The notes beneath the pieces were generated by a model, which had not been told where the DNA came from, did no database searches, and was given only the letters and a program-made list of their open reading frames with translations. DNA of 64,000 bases from assembly GCA_046290495.1 (NCBI GenBank), contig JBKAGT010000005.1, positions 558,001-622,000 on the forward strand, written 5' to 3'. Numbering within the stretch: the first letter of the stretch is position 1; the number at the start of each line of letters is the position of its first letter. Shown piece after piece: positions 43,664 through 51,654 of this stretch. The position numbers and the translations under genes were made by a program. The stretch comes from PGYR01 sp046290495. Lineage in GTDB: Bacteria > Bacteroidota > Ignavibacteria > Kapaibacteriales > UBA2268.

Positions 43664-45130
43664 TTAATCTTCAGTAGAACTCTTTTCTTCTTCTTTTGCC
43701 ACTTCTTCTTCCGTGGATTCTTCTTCAGTGGATTCTTCTTCTGCAATTACACTTGTTTCAGAATCAGCGTCAACTTTATCTTTGATATAACCAATCTCAG
43801 CGTTCTGGATTCTTTCTTTCATTGTATTGCTTTCCTTCTCATCAAACTCAATTAGTATAATCTGTCTGAGTTCTAGCAATAGTTCTTTACTCATTCCATC
43901 GATTTCTAAAAGTTCTTCCGGAGGCGTTTCTAAAAACTCACGAGCTGTTTCAATTCTCATAGAAACTAACTCTTCATATAAGTCTTCACCAAATTCAACT
44001 TTGAATTCGTCTAGGTCAATATCTTCCCCACCTTCTTTGATTAGTGTGATATTATAACCAGTTAGTTTAGATGCAAGTCTAACATTTTGACCACTTTTCC
44101 CTATTGCGAAACTAACTTGATCATCAGGAACTACAATACTAGCAGTTCTAGTTTCTTCGTCAATTTGAACATCTTTAATCTTAGCTGGAGAAAGTGCTCT
44201 TCTGATATATTCAGCATCATTGTCTGACCATTCGATTAAATCGATATTCTCATTATTCAGTTCTCTAACAATAGAGTGAATTCTGATACCTTTCATTCCA
44301 ACACAAGCACCAACAGGATCTACTCTATCATCAAATGACATAACTGCCACTTTTGATCTTTCACCTGCTTCTCTTTCGATAGCTTTAATTTGAATTATAC
44401 CATCATATATTTCAGGTATTTCAACTTCAAAAAGTCGTGATAAGTATTCTTTAGATGCTCTAGAAATAATGATATCAGGATGACCACCATGACTAGAACG
44501 TCTTACATCCTTAATCACAGCTTTTATTGTTTGGTTCTTTTTGTATCTATATGATTCACCGTGTATCTGTTCATCTCTTGGCATTCTAACTTCAACTTTG
44601 TTGTGAAGTACAAGAATATCATTTCTACGAACTTGGTAAATCTCACCAATAATTATATCACCAATTTTATTTACATACTCGTTATAAATTTGGTCTTTTT
44701 CAATATCTCTAATTTTCTGATTTAAGTTTTGCGAAGCTAATGCAATTAATCTTCTTCCAAAGTTATCTGCTAAATTATCTAGAGTAATCTCTTCGATAAA
44801 TTCTTCACCTGCTTCGTATTCTTCCCCTTCTGGTGCATGTAGATTTGCTTGCTCCAAGCTAATTTCTAACTCTGGATCTTCAACCTCTTCTACTACATCA
44901 CGCATCATATAAATCTCGATATCACCTTGTTGCATGTTTACAATTATATCAAAGTTCGCTTCCATGCCGTATTTCTTACGTACAATCATGGATAATGTCT
45001 CTTCCAATACACCTTGCAAAAGGTCTCTATCAATATTCTTAGTTTTGGCCATATCAGCAAACGCTTCTATGATCATTTTCTTATCAATTGTATGTTTGGC
45101 TTTTTTTCTTGCCATTTCTCGAATTACCAT
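43664..45130 (-). CDS. nusA: Transcription termination/antitermination factor NusA
   Basis: A 488-residue protein, or 483 if started at the MARKKAKH Met at 45115. N-terminal RNAP-binding domain (KMIIEAFADMAKTKNID), S1 domain (IGEIYQVRRNDILVLHNKVEVRMPRDEQ), KH1 and KH2 (VGMKGIRIHSIVRELNNENID, AIGKSGQNVRLASKLTGY), then a helix-hairpin-helix-like segment (LLEIDGMSKELLLEL). The last 50 residues are an acidic repeat (EEESTEEESTEEE). NusA promotes pausing, intrinsic termination and antitermination. It begins the nusA-infB operon, but rimP, usually its upstream neighbour, is absent. Confidence 0.96.
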   Translation of the reverse strand: MVIREMARKKAKHTIDKKMIIEAFADMAKTKNIDRDLLQGVLEETLSMIVRKKYGMEANFDIIVNMQQGDIEIYMMRDVVEEVEDPELEISLEQANLHAPEGEEYEAGEEFIEEITLDNLADNFGRRLIALASQNLNQKIRDIEKDQIYNEYVNKIGDIIIGEIYQVRRNDILVLHNKVEVRMPRDEQIHGESYRYKKNQTIKAVIKDVRRSSHGGHPDIIISRASKEYLSRLFEVEIPEIYDGIIQIKAIEREAGERSKVAVMSFDDRVDPVGACVGMKGIRIHSIVRELNNENIDLIEWSDNDAEYIRRALSPAKIKDVQIDEETRTASIVVPDDQVSFAIGKSGQNVRLASKLTGYNITLIKEGGEDIDLDEFKVEFGEDLYEELVSMRIETAREFLETPPEELLEIDGMSKELLLELRQIILIEFDEKESNTMKERIQNAEIGYIKDKVDADSETSVIAEEESTEEESTEEEVAKEEEKSSTED

Positions 45131-45138
45131 TAATAAAT

Positions 45139-45161
45139 AAAAAATGGGCTCTTTTGGCCCA
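45139..45161 (-). terminator. Terminator-like hairpin in the nusA leader
   Basis: On the minus strand TGGGC / GCCCA with a 7-nt loop is followed by ATTTTTTATTT. It ends 9 bp before the first nusA ATG and no minus-strand gene lies upstream, so it looks like an attenuator or a 5'-end stabilising hairpin of the nusA mRNA. Confidence 0.55.
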
Positions 45162-45172
45162 ACGATGTATTA

Positions 45173-45203
45173 CAAAAATACGAAAATTTATATAATGAAC
45201 AAT
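45173..45203 (-). promoter_or_regulatory. Probable nusA promoter
   Basis: Minus strand ATTG (3 of 4 to TTTG), 19 nt, then TATTTTTG, a full match to TAnnTTTG. Transcription would begin near 45167, putting the leader hairpin at the very 5' end of the mRNA. Confidence 0.55.
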
Positions 45204-45246
45204 GTTATTGGCTTATATTATTGAAATTCATTTACTAATTATTCGT

Positions 45247-45254
45247 TATGTTTG
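45247..45254 (+). promoter_or_regulatory. Probable -7 promoter box for the acyl-CoA dehydrogenase gene (TATGTTTG)
   Basis: Full match to TAnnTTTG, 28 bp before the ATG at 45283; a TTG at 45221-45223 gives a 23-nt spacer, at the upper limit reported for Flavobacterium. Confidence 0.45.
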
Positions 45255-45282
45255 TAAAAATATAATTTAAAAGGAAGAATAT

Positions 45283-46446
45283 ATGTCATTTCAAGGTACT
45301 GATTTTTTCAGAATAGATGAACTATATAGCTCTGAAGAGCTAATGGTTAGGCAAACTGTAAGAGAGTTTGTAGATGATGAGGTAATGCCAATAATAGAGA
45401 AGCACTATATGGATGGCACTTTCCCAATGGAAATGGTTCAGAAGTTAGGTGATTTAGGTATGTTTGGAATAAAAACTTCAGAAAAATATGGTGGAGCTGG
45501 AGCAAATTACACTACCTATGGTCTTGCAATGCAAGAGTTAGAAAGAGGTGATAGTGGACTACGTTCATTTGCTTCTGTTCAAAACTCATTGGTTATGTAT
45601 CCAATTGAAGCTTATGCATCAGAACAAAAGAAGCAAGAATGGTTACCAAAATTAGCAACTGGAGAAGCTATTGGCTGCTTCGGACTTACTGAGCCGGACC
45701 ACGGTTCAAATCCATCAGGAATGCTTACAAATGCTAAAAAAATAGATGGTGGCTACCTGCTAAATGGTGCTAAAATGTGGATTACAAATGGCTCTTTAGC
45801 CGATGTAGCAGTAGTGTGGGCAAAATTAGATGGCAGAGTAACTGGATTCATTGTTGAAAAAGGTATGAATGGGTTTAGTGCTCCAGAAATGAAGAATAAA
45901 CACTCGCTTAGAGCATCGGTTACTTCAGAATTAATATTCCAAGATGTTGAAGTTCCTGATGAGAATAGATTAGATATCAACGGACTTAAAGGCCCACTAA
46001 GTTGTCTTACACAAGCAAGATATGGTATAGCTTATGGTGCAATCGGTGCAGCTATGCAAGTTTATGAATCATCAGTGGACTATTCGAAATCAAGGATTCA
46101 ATTTGATAAACCGATTGGTGGTTTTCAACTAGTTCAAGATAAGCTTGTTTGGATGTTCGACGAAATTTCTAAAGCTCAACTAGTAGCATACCGAGTTGGT
46201 AGATTGATGGAGTCCGGTGATTTCAAACCTGAACACATATCTTTTGCTAAAAGAAACAATGTAAAGATGGCTCTTGAATCTTGTAGAAAAGCAAGAGAAA
46301 TTCATGGTGCTAACGGGATACTTAATGAGTACCCAATTATGAGACACGCCAATAACCTTGAATCAGTTTATACTTACGAAGGGACTCACGATATTCACAC
46401 ATTAATTTTAGGACAACATATTACTGGTATACCAGCATTTAAATGA
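45283..46446 (+). CDS. gcdH: Glutaryl-CoA dehydrogenase-like acyl-CoA dehydrogenase
   Basis: A 387-residue flavoenzyme. It closely follows the glutaryl-CoA dehydrogenase pattern: SFASVQNSLVMYPI, GEAIGCFGLTEPDHGSNPSGM, WITNGSLADVAVVWAK, HSLRASVTSELIF, CLTQARYGIAYGAIGA and the C-terminal YEGTHDIHTLILGQHITGIPAF. The catalytic base would be Glu366 in YEGTH. The enzyme oxidises and decarboxylates glutaryl-CoA to crotonyl-CoA in lysine/tryptophan degradation. The substrate assignment rests on motif similarity. An AAGGAAG site precedes the ATG; the stop overlaps hslO by 4 bp. Confidence 0.9.
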   Translation: MSFQGTDFFRIDELYSSEELMVRQTVREFVDDEVMPIIEKHYMDGTFPMEMVQKLGDLGMFGIKTSEKYGGAGANYTTYGLAMQELERGDSGLRSFASVQNSLVMYPIEAYASEQKKQEWLPKLATGEAIGCFGLTEPDHGSNPSGMLTNAKKIDGGYLLNGAKMWITNGSLADVAVVWAKLDGRVTGFIVEKGMNGFSAPEMKNKHSLRASVTSELIFQDVEVPDENRLDINGLKGPLSCLTQARYGIAYGAIGAAMQVYESSVDYSKSRIQFDKPIGGFQLVQDKLVWMFDEISKAQLVAYRVGRLMESGDFKPEHISFAKRNNVKMALESCRKAREIHGANGILNEYPIMRHANNLESVYTYEGTHDIHTLILGQHITGIPAFK

Positions 46447-47351
46447 AAACATCAGAAGATTTAAAAAGAGAATTAAAACTCAGAGACAGAGTAGTAAGAG
46501 TTTTAGCTAAAGACAAGCAAATAAGAGCTATAGCAATTAAGAATACTAATGCGGCAATCGCAGCACAGAAAAACCATAATTTGGGATTTGTACCTGCTAC
46601 ACTATTAGCAAAATTGTTTTCTGCAACTTCTATGATTGCTTCTACCCTGAAAGGTGAAGAAAGGGTTGTTGTAGAAACAGATAGCAATGGATTTATAAAG
46701 AAGTTATTTGCTGAAGCACTCAAAGTAGGTGAAGTGAGGGGTTACGCTATTCAAGATGAAAACATAGATGTTTCAACCGTAGAAAATGCTGATTTCCTTG
46801 GTTTAGGTCTTATCAAAGTTAGTAAGGTATTGTATAACAGATCTGAACCTACTCAAGGAATTATTGAGCTGGTAAAAGGAGATATTTCCACTGATATAGC
46901 TTATTATTTTACTCAATCTGAACAGATTCCTACTTCTTTAATTTTAGACGTTGCCTTGGATGACAATGGAAATATTACTAACTCTGGTGGTATTATGATA
47001 CAAGCTTTACCAGGAGCCACTGAAGAGGATTTAGAGGAAGTTGTGAATAATCTGCAGAATTTGAAAAGGTTTTCAGAGCTATTAGCTCAAGATAAAATGC
47101 CTGAAGAAATTATTTCAGAAATTTTGCCATTTGAATATAAAGTAATGGATTCTACTCAAGTAGACTTTTATTGCAGATGTTCTAAAGAAAAATTCATAAA
47201 AAGCTTGATGACATTTCCTAATAAGATGATAACAGAAATGGAAGCAAACGATGAAAATGAATTAGTATGCCAATATTGCAATAGCAAGTATATATTGGAG
47301 ACGGAAGATTTTCTGAAACTTAAAGAAATTACATTGGCTAATAGCAATTAA
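46443..47351 (+). CDS. hslO: Redox-regulated molecular chaperone Hsp33
   Basis: A 302-residue protein. N-terminal Hsp33 core (ATLLAKLFSATSMIASTLKGEERVVVE and the GGIMIQALPGA motif) and a C-terminal zinc redox switch with Cys244-x-Cys246 and Cys276-xx-Cys279. Oxidation releases zinc and activates the holdase chaperone. It overlaps gcdH by 4 bp (ATGA), so expression is coupled to a flavoenzyme gene. Ends at a strong terminator. Confidence 0.95.
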   Translation: MKTSEDLKRELKLRDRVVRVLAKDKQIRAIAIKNTNAAIAAQKNHNLGFVPATLLAKLFSATSMIASTLKGEERVVVETDSNGFIKKLFAEALKVGEVRGYAIQDENIDVSTVENADFLGLGLIKVSKVLYNRSEPTQGIIELVKGDISTDIAYYFTQSEQIPTSLILDVALDDNGNITNSGGIMIQALPGATEEDLEEVVNNLQNLKRFSELLAQDKMPEEIISEILPFEYKVMDSTQVDFYCRCSKEKFIKSLMTFPNKMITEMEANDENELVCQYCNSKYILETEDFLKLKEITLANSN

Positions 47352-47353
47352 TT

Positions 47354-47386
47354 TTAAAAGAGCTTCTCACGAAGCTCTTTTTTTTT
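47354..47386. terminator. Terminator after hslO (works for both strands)
   Basis: Perfect 11-bp stem AAAAGAGCTTC / GAAGCTCTTTT with a TCAC loop and nine T on the plus strand. The convergent OmpA-like gene ends right at its edge. Confidence 0.9.
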
Positions 47387-48989
47387 AATTTTCAATTATC
47401 TTAAATTCAATTCTTCTATTTTTTGCGGTGCCTTTCTCTGTACCAGAAGTATCTAGTGGCATGCTTTCACCAAAACCTTTCGCCTTTAACCTAGTTGGTG
47501 AAACTCCATTTTTAATAAGATAGAACATAACAGATTCAGCTCTTTCTTTTGATAGCTTCATATTCGCTGCATCGCTACCTACTCTATCAGTATGTCCTTG
47601 CACCTCAACGGAGATTCTTTCATTTTTCTTCAACCATTCAGCAATATCATCTAGTATCAACTCTGACTCTACCCTAATCTCTGCACTTCCGGTAACAAAG
47701 TGTATACCTTTAGGTTTGTAGGTATCCCCCTTCTTGATTCTTTCTATTTCTTGCACAATTATAACTGTATCTGGAAGTGATTGTATTGTAATCGTATCTC
47801 GTACTTGAATTTCTTTTACCAAGGCTTCTGTTTGAGGGCAACCATCTAATAATTTGATACCGAAAACAGATGGACATTTATCTCTCAAATCTGGGATACC
47901 ATCTCCATCAGTATCTCCATTCATTGGATTAGAACCTTTCTGAACTTCTTCTATATCTGTAAGGCCATCCTTATCAGAATCAATTTCATTTGGGTTAGAG
48001 TTATAGAGCATTAACTCCTCGTAATCGCTTATCCCATCACCATCTGAATCACTTTTATTTGGATTTGAAGAATTTGCTATCTCTTCCCCATCTGTCATTC
48101 CGTCACCATCACTATCAGCTAATTTTGGATCCGAATTATATAAGTTTATTTCTAGATTATCTGCTATCCCATCACCATCGGTGTCAGATTTGTAAGGGTT
48201 AGTTCCCAATGCAGCTTCTTGTTCATTTGTCAAACCGTCGGAGTCATGATCATTATCATTAAATAAATAATAAGATAATTTCAGACCACTTTCAGCTATT
48301 CCATCATTATTAGTAGTTGATCCATTTGGTGGTATTTGTGCATAACCGTCTAACATATCAGTATTCAATAGTCTATAGGAAGCCCAAGCACCTAATGAAA
48401 CATTTCTAGTCAAAAAGAAATCAATCCCCATACCACCAACTAAATGAAAATCAAATTCATCTTGATCTTTGAAATCTCTATAATGTATTCTATCACCACC
48501 TGGATCCAAGGGACTGTTTTCTATATCCTCATTTTGAAAAGATAATACTGAATAACCTACAAATAGATAATAATTTATTTGAGAGCGTGGAAATAAGTTG
48601 AAGTTTATAAAGAAATCTACTGTTGTTATGTCTGTTTCTCTTTCGTAACTGATTTTGTCAGCATCTATGAAATACTCTTTAGGAAACTGTCTATAGAAAT
48701 CCGTTCCTAGTCTATTCTTGTATCTTCTATCATAGACAAGGTATCCATAACTAGCTTTTGCACCTACAGAAATTTCTGGTAAGGAAGGAATAAAATATTT
48801 GGTAATAAATCCGCCACCGTAACCAACATTATTATCAGTAAATTCACCAAAATACTTAGTAAATTGGCCAGTAGCTCCAACTTCTAATCTGCCGTCTGCA
48901 TATATACCATCTTTGACAAATGATTGAGAATATGATAAGGAACTAACTATGAACAAAAGAAGAATAGTATATATTTTTTGTTTTGTCAT
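47385..48989 (-). CDS. Outer membrane OmpA family protein with thrombospondin type 3 repeats
   Basis: A 534-residue protein: signal peptide (about 1-21), an outer-membrane beta-barrel-like region (about 25-245), five or so TSP3 calcium-binding repeats of DxDxDGxxD form (about 248-385, for example DTDGDGIADNLE, DSDGDGMTDGEE), and an OmpA C-terminal domain (about 425-534) with VQGHTDRVGSD, LSKERAESV and NRRIEFKI that should bind peptidoglycan. It probably links the outer membrane to the wall. It follows purA by 16 bp on the same strand, so they may share a transcript. Confidence 0.92.
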   Translation of the reverse strand: MTKQKIYTILLLFIVSSLSYSQSFVKDGIYADGRLEVGATGQFTKYFGEFTDNNVGYGGGFITKYFIPSLPEISVGAKASYGYLVYDRRYKNRLGTDFYRQFPKEYFIDADKISYERETDITTVDFFINFNLFPRSQINYYLFVGYSVLSFQNEDIENSPLDPGGDRIHYRDFKDQDEFDFHLVGGMGIDFFLTRNVSLGAWASYRLLNTDMLDGYAQIPPNGSTTNNDGIAESGLKLSYYLFNDNDHDSDGLTNEQEAALGTNPYKSDTDGDGIADNLEINLYNSDPKLADSDGDGMTDGEEIANSSNPNKSDSDGDGISDYEELMLYNSNPNEIDSDKDGLTDIEEVQKGSNPMNGDTDGDGIPDLRDKCPSVFGIKLLDGCPQTEALVKEIQVRDTITIQSLPDTVIIVQEIERIKKGDTYKPKGIHFVTGSAEIRVESELILDDIAEWLKKNERISVEVQGHTDRVGSDAANMKLSKERAESVMFYLIKNGVSPTRLKAKGFGESMPLDTSGTEKGTAKNRRIEFKIIEN

Positions 48990-49005
48990 AGTGTCAAATC
49001 GTAGA

Positions 49006-50283
49006 TTAATTTCTTTCTATTGTGTCGTTTCTATCAGGAGAAACAGATACCAAATCAATACTTGCACCTGTGTAGTCTTCAATAAATTTGATGTAATTTT
49101 TTACTTGACCTGGAAGATTATTATAATCTTTAATACCAGTAGTATCTGTGTTCCAACCTTCTAATGTTTCGTATACTATCTCAATATTGTTGAATTTATG
49201 CATATCAACAGGGAAAGAATTTACCAGTTTTCCATCAATTTTATAGCCAGTACAAACTTTTATTTCTTTGAAAGAATCCAATACATCAAGTTTTGTCAGT
49301 GCTATACTTGATATACCATTAATCATAACTGAGTATTTAAGTGCAAATAAATCTAACCAACCACACCTTCTTGGTCTGCCAGTTGTAGCACCGAATTCAT
49401 GACCAATTTCGGCTAACTTTCTTCCATCTTCATCATCAAGCTGAGTTGGGAAAGGTCCATTACCTACTCTAGTAGTGTATGCTTTCACGATTCCAATAAT
49501 TTGATCTATTTTAGTTGGAGGAATACCTAAGCCAGTACAAGCTCCACCAGATGTTGGATTTGAACTAGTAACATAAGGATATGTGCCATGATCAAGATCA
49601 AGCAATGCCCCTTGAGCACCTTCTACTATTATATCTTTTCCTTCATCTATGCTTTGATTAATTAGAGTAGAAATATCAGTCACATATGGGTCTATAAGTT
49701 TGTCAAATTCTAAGTATTTCTCAACTATTGCATCTACATCTAGTTCATCGTGACCGTATATTTTTGTTAGTACTTCGTTGTACTCACTAACATTATATCT
49801 AAGCTTTGCTTCGAAATCTTTTCTATCTAGCAAATCAACTATTCTTATACCAGTTCTTTTTGCTTTATCTATATAAGCGGGCCCAATACCTCTGCCTGTT
49901 GTACCAATTGCTTTATCACTTTTCTGGCTTTCTCGAGCAGAGTCCATCATCTTATGATAAGGCATAATTAGATGAGCTTTGTGACTAATAAACAACCTGC
50001 CAGTTACATCTATATTATGATTTCTGAGCATTTCTATTTCATCAATCAAAGCAACAGGATCAATTACAACCCCATTACCAATTACACACTTTGTATCAGA
50101 ATTTAGGATACCTGAGGGAATAAGGTGTAAAACATACTGTTTATCATCGATAACAATAGTATGCCCAGCATTAGCTCCACCCTGAAATCTTGCTACAATA
50201 TCTGCGTTGCAGCTAAGCAAATCAACAATTTTTCCTTTTCCTTCGTCGCCCCACTGAGCTCCGACTATTACTTTTACACTCAT
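49006..50283 (-). CDS. purA: Adenylosuccinate synthetase
   Basis: A 425-residue enzyme of normal length. It starts VIVGAQWGDEGKGKIVD (P-loop-like with catalytic Asp13 region), and has GGANAGHTIV, IGTTGRGIGPAYIDK, EGAQGALLDLDHGTYPYVTSSNPT and GRPRRCGWLD. It makes adenylosuccinate from IMP, aspartate and GTP, the first committed step to AMP. A terminator separates it from the STAS gene upstream. Confidence 0.98.
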   Translation of the reverse strand: MSVKVIVGAQWGDEGKGKIVDLLSCNADIVARFQGGANAGHTIVIDDKQYVLHLIPSGILNSDTKCVIGNGVVIDPVALIDEIEMLRNHNIDVTGRLFISHKAHLIMPYHKMMDSARESQKSDKAIGTTGRGIGPAYIDKAKRTGIRIVDLLDRKDFEAKLRYNVSEYNEVLTKIYGHDELDVDAIVEKYLEFDKLIDPYVTDISTLINQSIDEGKDIIVEGAQGALLDLDHGTYPYVTSSNPTSGGACTGLGIPPTKIDQIIGIVKAYTTRVGNGPFPTQLDDEDGRKLAEIGHEFGATTGRPRRCGWLDLFALKYSVMINGISSIALTKLDVLDSFKEIKVCTGYKIDGKLVNSFPVDMHKFNNIEIVYETLEGWNTDTTGIKDYNNLPGQVKNYIKFIEDYTGASIDLVSVSPDRNDTIERN

Positions 50284-50301
50284 ATTTTCACCTTAGTAAA
50301 A

Positions 50302-50330
50302 CAAAAAACTCCGAACACGAAGCTCGGAGT
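50302..50330 (-). terminator. Terminator after the STAS gene
   Basis: Stem ACTCCGA / TCGGAGT (extended by a G-C closing pair) followed on the minus strand by six T. It ends the secD-secF-STAS unit before purA. Confidence 0.85.
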
Positions 50331-50362
50331 ATAATTTTTTTTTAAATCTACTCCCCAAAATA

Positions 50363-50692
50363 TTAATTGTCAGATTTTGCAGAATCTACAGAACCTTTGA
50401 TAGTTAATATTTGGGTTAAGTTAGTAATTTTGAATAAATCTAATATTTTCGGATTAGGAGCTGCAATTACTAATTTGCTATCTTTTTTTGAACAACTAGT
50501 ATGTGCACCAACTATCATACCTAGACCAGAACTATTTAATACTTTAACATTAGTCAAATCAACAATTACTTTCTCATTTTCTTCGCTTAGAGCTTTGTCT
50601 ACTAGCTCAGAAAATTCGATTACTTGCGTACCACCTAATACTTCTGATGGTAATGTGATGATTGATATATTATTTTCAGTTGTTAAATTCAT
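50363..50692 (-). CDS. STAS domain anti-anti-sigma factor-like protein
   Basis: A 109-residue single STAS domain: EVLGGTQVIEFSELVDKAL, KVIVDLTNVKVLNSSGLGMIVGA and the LFKITNLTQIL helix. The phosphorylatable Ser is at residue 54 or 55 in NSSGLG, as in SpoIIAA/RsbV. Such proteins bind anti-sigma kinases when dephosphorylated by SpoIIE-type phosphatases. No anti-sigma kinase or sigma factor is adjacent. It lies 2 bp after secF at the end of a secD-secF unit, an odd location. A SpoIIE phosphatase lies 48 kb away at the window start. Confidence 0.9.
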   Translation of the reverse strand: MNLTTENNISIITLPSEVLGGTQVIEFSELVDKALSEENEKVIVDLTNVKVLNSSGLGMIVGAHTSCSKKDSKLVIAAPNPKILDLFKITNLTQILTIKGSVDSAKSDN

Positions 50693-50694
50693 AA

Positions 50695-51636
50695 TTAAAC
50701 TACCGCTGTTTCATTCTTTTTCTTAAGCTCACCAATTTCCATTTTCTTCACATTATTGAAATACCATAATGCAAATGGAGTTGCAATAAAGATAGATGAA
50801 TAAGTACCAACTAAGAAACCAATCATCATAGTGAATGCAAACCCTTCAAGAGTTGGACCACCAAAGAATAATAATATTACTAGTACTAACTCAGTTGTAA
50901 TAGTTGTATTTACTGACCTTGATAAAGTTTCGTTTATAGATCTGTTGAATAAAGTAACCAATGATTTTGATTTCATTGTTTCTCTATTCTCTCTTACCCT
51001 ATCAAATATAATCACCGTATCGTTAATAGAGTAACCAACTACAGTCAACATAGCTGCGAGTATTGTTTGGTCAATCTCGAGACTGAATAAACCAGTTTGT
51101 TGGAATATAATTACGACTACGAATGTAAATATGACATCGTGAAATAGTGCTACAACAGCAGCTAGACCAAATGCGAACTCAAATCTGAATGCAATATAGA
51201 GAAGTATTACGATTACAGCTAAAGTGATAGCTAAGAATGCATCTTCACGCATTTCATTTCCTATTTTAGGTCCAATCTTGTCTACTTTCAGTGTTTCATG
51301 TGAGTTACTTGCGAACGAACTATTCAAAGCATTTTTTAATGTTTCTGGAGCATTTTCAGCTGCCTGTATTCTAATTAAGTATGAATTCTCATTACCGAAT
51401 GATTTAATTTCAGATGATTCAAAACCAGCATCAGCAACAACACTTCTTAACTTACTAACTTCAACAGGTTGTTCAAACCTTACTGCTACTTCAGTACCAC
51501 CAGTAAAGTCAATACCAAATTTTGGTGGGAATATGAAAGAAACAACCAAACCAACCACAATCACTATTAATGAGAAAGTAATAAGTTGCTTCCTTTTACC
51601 TACGAAATCTATATTTGTTCTATCGAAAAATTGCAT
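50695..51636 (-). CDS. secF: Protein translocase subunit SecF
   Basis: A 313-residue six-TM membrane protein: FGIDFTGGTEVAVRF in the first periplasmic domain, and conserved TM4-TM5 motif TVVGYSINDTVIIFDRVREN. SecDF uses proton flow to pull exported proteins through SecYEG. It follows secD by 18 bp and is separate rather than fused to it. A STAS gene follows within 2 bp. Confidence 0.96.
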   Translation of the reverse strand: MQFFDRTNIDFVGKRKQLITFSLIVIVVGLVVSFIFPPKFGIDFTGGTEVAVRFEQPVEVSKLRSVVADAGFESSEIKSFGNENSYLIRIQAAENAPETLKNALNSSFASNSHETLKVDKIGPKIGNEMREDAFLAITLAVIVILLYIAFRFEFAFGLAAVVALFHDVIFTFVVVIIFQQTGLFSLEIDQTILAAMLTVVGYSINDTVIIFDRVRENRETMKSKSLVTLFNRSINETLSRSVNTTITTELVLVILLFFGGPTLEGFAFTMMIGFLVGTYSSIFIATPFALWYFNNVKKMEIGELKKKNETAVV

Positions 51637-51654
51637 TTTATTTCCTTTGTCTGA

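Noticed and set aside
47885..48250. Regular spacing of similar segments, first taken for a DNA repeat array
   Set aside because: These are protein-level TSP3 calcium-binding repeats in the OmpA-family gene, not CRISPR or a mobile element.
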